A stretch of DNA of 64,000 nt. Origin: Allobosea sp. Root483D1 (lineage in GTDB: Bacteria > Pseudomonadota > Alphaproteobacteria > Rhizobiales > Beijerinckiaceae). The notes below the pieces were generated by a model. That model was not told the DNA's origin. It saw nothing but the letters and a program-made list of their open reading frames with translations, and did no database searches. Positions 60,134 through 64,000 of the stretch are shown here, in pieces (position 1 is the first letter of the stretch; each line of letters opens with the position of its first letter). The stretch spans positions 236,259 through 300,258 of the forward strand of contig NZ_LMJW01000001.1 of the NCBI RefSeq assembly GCF_001429505.1, written 5' to 3'. The translations under genes and the position numbers were made by a program.

Positions 60134-60775
60134 TCAGCGCGTGCCGAACATCCGGTCGCCGGCATCGCCGAGGCCGGGGACGATGTAGCCGTGATCGTTG
60201 AGACGCTCGTCGATCGCCGCAGTCCAGATGCGCACATCCGGATGGGCATCGCGCATGCGGGCGATCCCTTCAGGCGCAGCGAGCAGGCAGACGAAGCGCA
60301 GATCCTTGGCGCCGCGCTCCTTCAGCCGATCGACCGCCGCGACCGCCGAGTTCGCCGTCGCCAGCATCGGATCCATCACCACGATCATGCGGTCGGCAAT
60401 ATCGGAGGGCGCCTTGAAATAGTATTCGACCGCCTGCAGCGTCTGCGGGTCGCGATAGAGGCCGATATGGGCGACGCGGGCGGCGGGAACCAGCTCCAGC
60501 ATGCCGTCGAGAAAGCCGACACCGGCGCGCAGGATCGGCGCGAAGACCAGCTTCTTGCCGGAAATCACCGGCTGCATCGACTTCTGCAGCGGCGTCTCGA
60601 TCTCGATCATCTCGGTCGGCAGGTCGCGCGTGACCTCGTAGCAGAGCAGCATACCGATCTCGTTCAGGAGCTGGCGGAAGCTCTTGGTCGAGCGGTCCTT
60701 CTCGCGCATCAGCGTCAGCTTGTGCTGCACCAGCGGGTGGTCGACGATGGTGACGCCGTTTACGCTCGTGGTCAT
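60134..60775 (-). CDS. upp: Uracil phosphoribosyltransferase
   Basis: 213 residues. It makes UMP from uracil and [78 protein letters not shown] and the PRPP site [24 protein letters not shown] are textbook Upp. The C-terminus [30 protein letters not shown] is also conserved. It follows URC4 and the URC1-like gene in a leftward operon, placing it in the URC uracil catabolic pathway rather than only salvage. Confidence 0.96.
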   Translation of the reverse strand: MTTSVNGVTIVDHPLVQHKLTLMREKDRSTKSFRQLLNEIGMLLCYEVTRDLPTEMIEIETPLQKSMQPVISGKKLVFAPILRAGVGFLDGMLELVPAARVAHIGLYRDPQTLQAVEYYFKAPSDIADRMIVVMDPMLATANSAVAAVDRLKERGAKDLRFVCLLAAPEGIARMRDAHPDVRIWTAAIDERLNDHGYIVPGLGDAGDRMFGTR

Positions 60776-60809
60776 GCAGTCCTGATCCCCTTCGTCTTCT
60801 TGGCTTTAT

Positions 60810-62027
60810 CTAGAATACCGTGCCGTCGCTGACGATGGTCAAGGGCGGGCCGCCACCCTCGCGCTTCTCGCGGGCGATGCGGCGGCCGGCGGCCCAGGTG
60901 CCACCCTCCAGCACCTTGGCGAGCGGCAGCTGCTCGGCGCTCAGGCCGAGCTCAGCCCGCACCAGTTCGCCGATCCTGTCGAGCAGCGCAACCGTCAGCG
61001 CCCGCCATTCGACCACGAGCTGCGAGCCGACCTCGTGGCCGCGCACCGCATCGGCCGGGTCCTTGAGCGCGAGCACGCCGAGATCGAGCAGGAGCCCGCC
61101 ATTGCGGTATTCCGGCAGGCCGGTGAGCTCGTCGATGTCGACGACCTGGATGCCGGCCCATTGTAGCGGCTCGATCAGCGAATAGCTCAGCCATTGCGAG
61201 AGCTTGTGGAACGGCACGATTCCGGCGGTCACCTCGCCCGGCGCGATCAGCGGATGCTTCCAGCTGTCGCCGAGCGCGATGCCGGCATAGCTCAAACGCG
61301 ACGGCCAGATGCCACCGAGCACCTCCAGCACCTGCGAGAGGATATAGGCAGCGCGGATCGAGCGGCCTTCGGCCGCCTCCATCAGCCGGTCGAACAGGTC
61401 GCCGGGCCGGGTCAGCCCATGCTTCTCCAGCTCCTCACCGAGACGGTTGAGCAGTGCCGCGCGGCCTTCGACAGCAACGAGCGGATTGCTGTCCGAGACC
61501 TGGAAGCCATCGACCAGCGCCGCGGCGTCGAGATGCCTGAGCGCCTCGCTGTCGACGCGCAGCGGCTGCGCCGGATCGCTGGAGAAGGCCCCTGCAGCAA
61601 ACATGTCGAGCGAGGCCAGCGCCAGCCCTTCCGAGCGGCCGATGTTCTGGCCGCTCACCGCGTCGCGATAGTGCCAGCCGGCGCCGGCGCCAGCATCGAG
61701 CAGGACGCTGACGACGGCGAGATCGTAGGCCGCGCGCGCCCGCGCCCGCACATCGGCGAACTGGGCTCCGGCATCCAGCACCTTCCAGCGGTCCATGCCG
61801 GCGATGACGAAATGGCGCCAGCGGGCATGGAAGGGGATGTCGAGCGCCGGATAGTTCTGGCGGATCGTCTCGACCACATAGGCCGCGCAGGCAGGCAGGC
61901 GCTCGGGATGGACGCTGAAATGCGTCAGCCTGCCGGCAAGGCCGAGCTGCAGCATCTCATGGGCGCGCTCGCGGACAGCGGCCGGCTTGAGCAGCTGGCG
62001 GACGGCTTCGGGATTGGAGTCAGGCAT
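60810..62027 (-). CDS. URC4/Urg3 homologue (DUF1688)
   Basis: 405 residues. URC4 is required for uracil breakdown in yeast by the URC pathway; its reaction was not known when described. Family patterns are AVRERAHEMLQLGLAGRLTHFSVHPERLPACAAYV, HARWRHF, GAGAGWHYRDAVSGQNIGRSEGLALASLDMF and PGEVTAGIVPFHKLSQWLSYSLIEPLQWAGIQVVDIDELTGLPEYRNGGLL. No membrane segment. It is 8 bp after the URC1-like gene and 34 bp before upp. Confidence 0.9.
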   Translation of the reverse strand: MPDSNPEAVRQLLKPAAVRERAHEMLQLGLAGRLTHFSVHPERLPACAAYVVETIRQNYPALDIPFHARWRHFVIAGMDRWKVLDAGAQFADVRARARAAYDLAVVSVLLDAGAGAGWHYRDAVSGQNIGRSEGLALASLDMFAAGAFSSDPAQPLRVDSEALRHLDAAALVDGFQVSDSNPLVAVEGRAALLNRLGEELEKHGLTRPGDLFDRLMEAAEGRSIRAAYILSQVLEVLGGIWPSRLSYAGIALGDSWKHPLIAPGEVTAGIVPFHKLSQWLSYSLIEPLQWAGIQVVDIDELTGLPEYRNGGLLLDLGVLALKDPADAVRGHEVGSQLVVEWRALTVALLDRIGELVRAELGLSAEQLPLAKVLEGGTWAAGRRIAREKREGGGPPLTIVSDGTVF

Positions 62028-62035
62028 AGGCGGGT

Positions 62036-63298
62036 TCAGAACTTTTCGAGGTCGCGGCCGACGGTGGCCTTGAGTGCATTATCGCCGGGCGCGCCGTCGG
62101 GCGAATAATAGCCCGCCGCCTTCTTGGCTTCGATTTCGACGGACGCATCCGGCGGGACGAGTTCGGGCGGGATGGCGACGCGCTCGCCGATCTCGATGCC
62201 GCTCTCGACCATGGCGTCGTATTTCATGTTCGACATCGACATCAGCCGGTCGATGCGCTTGACGCCGAGCCAGTGCAGAACATCCGGCATCAATTGCTGG
62301 AAGCGGGCATCCTGCACGCCGGCGACGCATTCGGTGCGCTCGAAATAGGTCGCGGCGGAATCGCCGCCCTCCTGGCGCTTGCGGGCATTGTAGACGAGGA
62401 ACTTGGTGACCTCGCCGAGCGCCCTGCCCTCCTTGCGGTTGTAGACGATCAGGCCGACGCCGCCTCCTTGCGCTTCCTTCACCGCTTCCTCGATGCCGTG
62501 AACGAGATAGGGCCGGCAGGTGCAGATGTCGGAGCCAAACACGTCCGAGCCGTTGCACTCGTCATGGACGCGGCAGGCGAGCGTCTTCTTGGGATCGCAA
62601 ATCGCCGAGACCTCGCCGATGACATAGGCGGTGATCGAGCCGATCGGCGGCAGGAAGACCTTGAGGTCGGGCCGCGTCACCAGCTCGGGATACATGCCGC
62701 CGGTCTGTTCGAACAGCGTGCGGCGCAATTCGTTCTCGCTGGTGGCGAAGCGCTCGGCGATCCCCGGCAGATGCCAGACCGGATCGACTGCGATCTTGGT
62801 GACGCTGATGTCGCCAGAGCCATGAAGGATATGGCCATCGGCCGCCAGCCGATGGCCGGCCATGGCCGCGAGGATCTCGGGCAGGTTGAGCCGCGCCTTG
62901 GTGACCGCGATGGTCGGGCGGATGTCGATGCCCTCGCCGATCCACTTGCCGAAATCCTGCGCGACGCGATGGCCGAACGGATCGAGCGAGACGATCCGGC
63001 TGGGCTCGAACCATTGCGGCTGCGGCAGGATGTCGGAGGTCGGATGGGTGTTGGTCAGGTCCGGCCGCTGCGCCGGGTTCATGGCGCGGGCGGAGATGGC
63101 GAGAGCGCGATAGACCGAATAGGAACCGCCATGGGCGCCGATGACGTTGCGGTCGGCCGGGTTGGTCGTGGAGGCGATGACCGGCCCGCGCTCCTGCGGC
63201 GTGTCGGCACCCCACTGGATCGGGAAGCGGGTCGAGGCGTTGCCGGGCTCGGGATGCGAGGTCAGGCGGATATGGCTGGTGCGGTTCTGCGAAGTCAT
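62036..63298 (-). CDS. URC1/Urg1-type GTP cyclohydrolase II-like protein
   Basis: 420 residues. The C-terminal half is a GTP cyclohydrolase II (RibA) fold with the zinc ligands Cys248, Cys259 and Cys261 in the RibA spacing (C-x10-C-x-C) and VHDECNGSDVFGSDICTCRPY. YNRKEGRALGEVTKFLVYNARK is the RQEGR-like nucleotide site with changes, and HWLGVKRIDRLMSMSN is the end. The N-terminal 200-residue extension is typical of URC1/Urg1, which is proposed to open the pyrimidine ring of a uridine nucleotide. ATG 63298 (MTSQNRTSH) is preferred over an upstream frame. First gene of the URC operon. Confidence 0.92.
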   Translation of the reverse strand: MTSQNRTSHIRLTSHPEPGNASTRFPIQWGADTPQERGPVIASTTNPADRNVIGAHGGSYSVYRALAISARAMNPAQRPDLTNTHPTSDILPQPQWFEPSRIVSLDPFGHRVAQDFGKWIGEGIDIRPTIAVTKARLNLPEILAAMAGHRLAADGHILHGSGDISVTKIAVDPVWHLPGIAERFATSENELRRTLFEQTGGMYPELVTRPDLKVFLPPIGSITAYVIGEVSAICDPKKTLACRVHDECNGSDVFGSDICTCRPYLVHGIEEAVKEAQGGGVGLIVYNRKEGRALGEVTKFLVYNARKRQEGGDSAATYFERTECVAGVQDARFQQLMPDVLHWLGVKRIDRLMSMSNMKYDAMVESGIEIGERVAIPPELVPPDASVEIEAKKAAGYYSPDGAPGDNALKATVGRDLEKF

Positions 63299-63428
63299 CG
63301 CGGCGATCGCTCGATCTCGAACGGGAAAGGGCCCGGGACGGGTCACGTCCGGGGCCCTCTGGACCAATGAGAGTCTGGATCAGCGCGGGATTTTCGTCAA
63401 TCAGCGGATGGAGACGTCACCACCGCCA

Positions 63429-63512
63429 CGGCCGGGCCTTGTCCCGACCATCCATGGGCTCGCCGGTCACGGGCGATGTTCGCATGGATGCCCGCCACGG
63501 GGCGAGCATGAC
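63429..63512. repeat. Palindromic intergenic element E
   Basis: About 84 bp with a CATCCATG / CATGGATG inverted pair (63449-63456, 63483-63490) and GC-rich flanking arms around GCCTTGTCCCG. It is typical of short GC-rich intergenic repeats but lacks the ATTCCGG ends of copies A, B and D. A nearby imperfect hairpin (63329-63357) may terminate or precede the URC unit. Confidence 0.45.
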
Positions 63513-63526
63513 GGCGGCCCCTTTGG

Positions 63527-63688
63527 CTAGAAGACCGCGAGATAGCGCAGCAGCGAGATGATGCCGATGATGATGACGATGATCTGGACGATGTTCTTGA
63601 TGTTGCCGTCGATCGGCAGCATCCGCACCAGATAAAGCACGAGAGCGATCACGAGAATGGTGATCAAAAGCGAAATCAGAATGCTCAT
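63527..63688 (-). CDS. Small two-helix membrane protein (Thivi_2564-like), 53 aa
   Basis: ATG 63688, stop TAG 63527. The sequence is MSILISLLITILVIALVLYL, a basic-Pro turn (RMLPIDGNIKN), then a second strongly hydrophobic helix (IVQIIVIIIGIISLLRYLAVF). This helix-PxDGxIKxI-helix plan matches the Thivi_2564 family of tiny membrane proteins, function unknown. AGGA lies 8 nt upstream of the ATG. It is too short for usual ORF cut-offs and easily missed. Confidence 0.75.
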   Translation of the reverse strand: MSILISLLITILVIALVLYLVRMLPIDGNIKNIVQIIVIIIGIISLLRYLAVF

Positions 63689-64000
63689 GGCTCAAATCCT
63701 CTTATCGCGGCCGAAAGCCGGCCCCCCGAAGCGCCAGCTGCGATGCATTCGCAGGCAGCGGCCTCGGGCTAGAGAACGTCGAGCCCTGGGAAAAAGTTCC
63801 GGAAGGGTAGCTGGCTGAGGTGTTGGGACAGTGCTTTCCCGCCATCGTTAGGCGCCCGTAGAAGACTGCGGGATGGGGAGCCAACGGCAATGAAGGGCGC
63901 GGGGAACCCTTCTCCCGTGTGGGAGAAGGGCAGGGATGAGGGCCTGCCCTATCCGATTGAGGTCGCAGCGGCGCCGTTGCACTCAAGTAATCAGCGGCGG
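63689..64000. other. Intergenic tail to the window edge
   Basis: 312 bp. It holds the hairpin element F at 63907-63949, and no supported gene. Confidence 0.5.
63907..63949. repeat. Palindromic element F (double hairpin)
   Basis: 10-bp perfect stem CCCTTCTCCC / GGGAGAAGGG with a GTGT loop, then a second pair (GGGCAGG/CCTGCCC, 63928-63949). It looks like a short dispersed intergenic repeat; no T-run follows. Confidence 0.6.

Noticed and set aside
63702..63986. 94-aa minus-strand ORF at the right edge
   Set aside because: Pro/Ser-rich, overlaps hairpin element F, no ribosome-binding site or recognisable motif.
1..64000. CRISPR arrays, prophage, insertion sequences, rRNA operons, replication origin
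   Set aside because: No regularly spaced direct repeats, transposase or integrase motifs, rRNA sequence or DnaA-box cluster were found by reading.

Overview
This 64 kb window is chromosomal DNA from a GC-rich alphaproteobacterium, most likely of the Hyphomicrobiales. Bosea and its relatives fit best, but that genus-level guess is an inference from gene content. Supporting features are a MucR/Ros regulator, two phasins, DUF1150, DUF1491, DUF2336, DUF1236 and DUF6456 proteins, a PleC/PdhS-type kinase, several tripartite tricarboxylate transporter genes, and a tRNA-His with U72, A73 and no G-1, which is an alphaproteobacterial signature. I saw no phage, insertion sequence, CRISPR array or rRNA. 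Gene density is high, and most long antisense ORFs are GC-driven shadows.

Layout. 1-9.2 kb: the 5' part of corA (cut at its GMN motif), a lipoprotein, DUF2336 and DUF1491 genes, a PAS histidine kinase, a SufE-like gene, a DUF6456/DnaA-type HTH pair and mucR. 9.6-19.7 kb: oligopeptidase B, an acidic membrane-anchored protein, Fe-type superoxide dismutase, a chemotaxis receptor, a ChbG/HpnK-type deacetylase divergent from a GT2 glycosyltransferase, and murJ. 19.9-27.2 kb: nitronate monooxygenase, a class IV aminotransferase, AzlCD, a phosphopantetheinyl transferase, two TerC proteins, a tartrate/malate-type dehydrogenase and a hydrolase carrying all the key residues of fluoroacetate dehalogenase. 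27.4-42 kb: translation genes (pheT, pheS, rplT, rpmI, infC) split up by a GT21 glycosyltransferase, a LOG-family gene and a catabolic/efflux block. That block holds two AapJ-like binding proteins, a divergent MFS/TetR pair with three operators, and an RpiR-aminotransferase-binding protein-racemase operon. 42-53.7 kb: a GT4 glycosyltransferase, hydrolase, DUF1150/Hsp20, RidA, tRNA-His, two phasins with a candidate PhaR operator, a PdhS-like kinase, acyl-CoA dehydrogenase, GST and a DMT exporter. 53.9-64 kb: a LysR-TctBAC operon, ureidoglycolate lyase, a DUF1236 protein, a RES/Xre toxin-antitoxin pair with a long palindrome, and a URC-type uracil catabolism operon (URC1-like, URC4, upp).

The strongest points for a second look are these: infC appears to start at ATT behind a good Shine-Dalgarno; three near-identical 17-bp operators lie in the TetR/MFS divide; a phasin has its KPA-rich tail at the N-terminus; pheS and pheT are separated by a glycosyltransferase; the dehalogenase-like active site is complete; the URC cluster is compact; and a family of 98-147 bp modular palindromic elements lies between genes.
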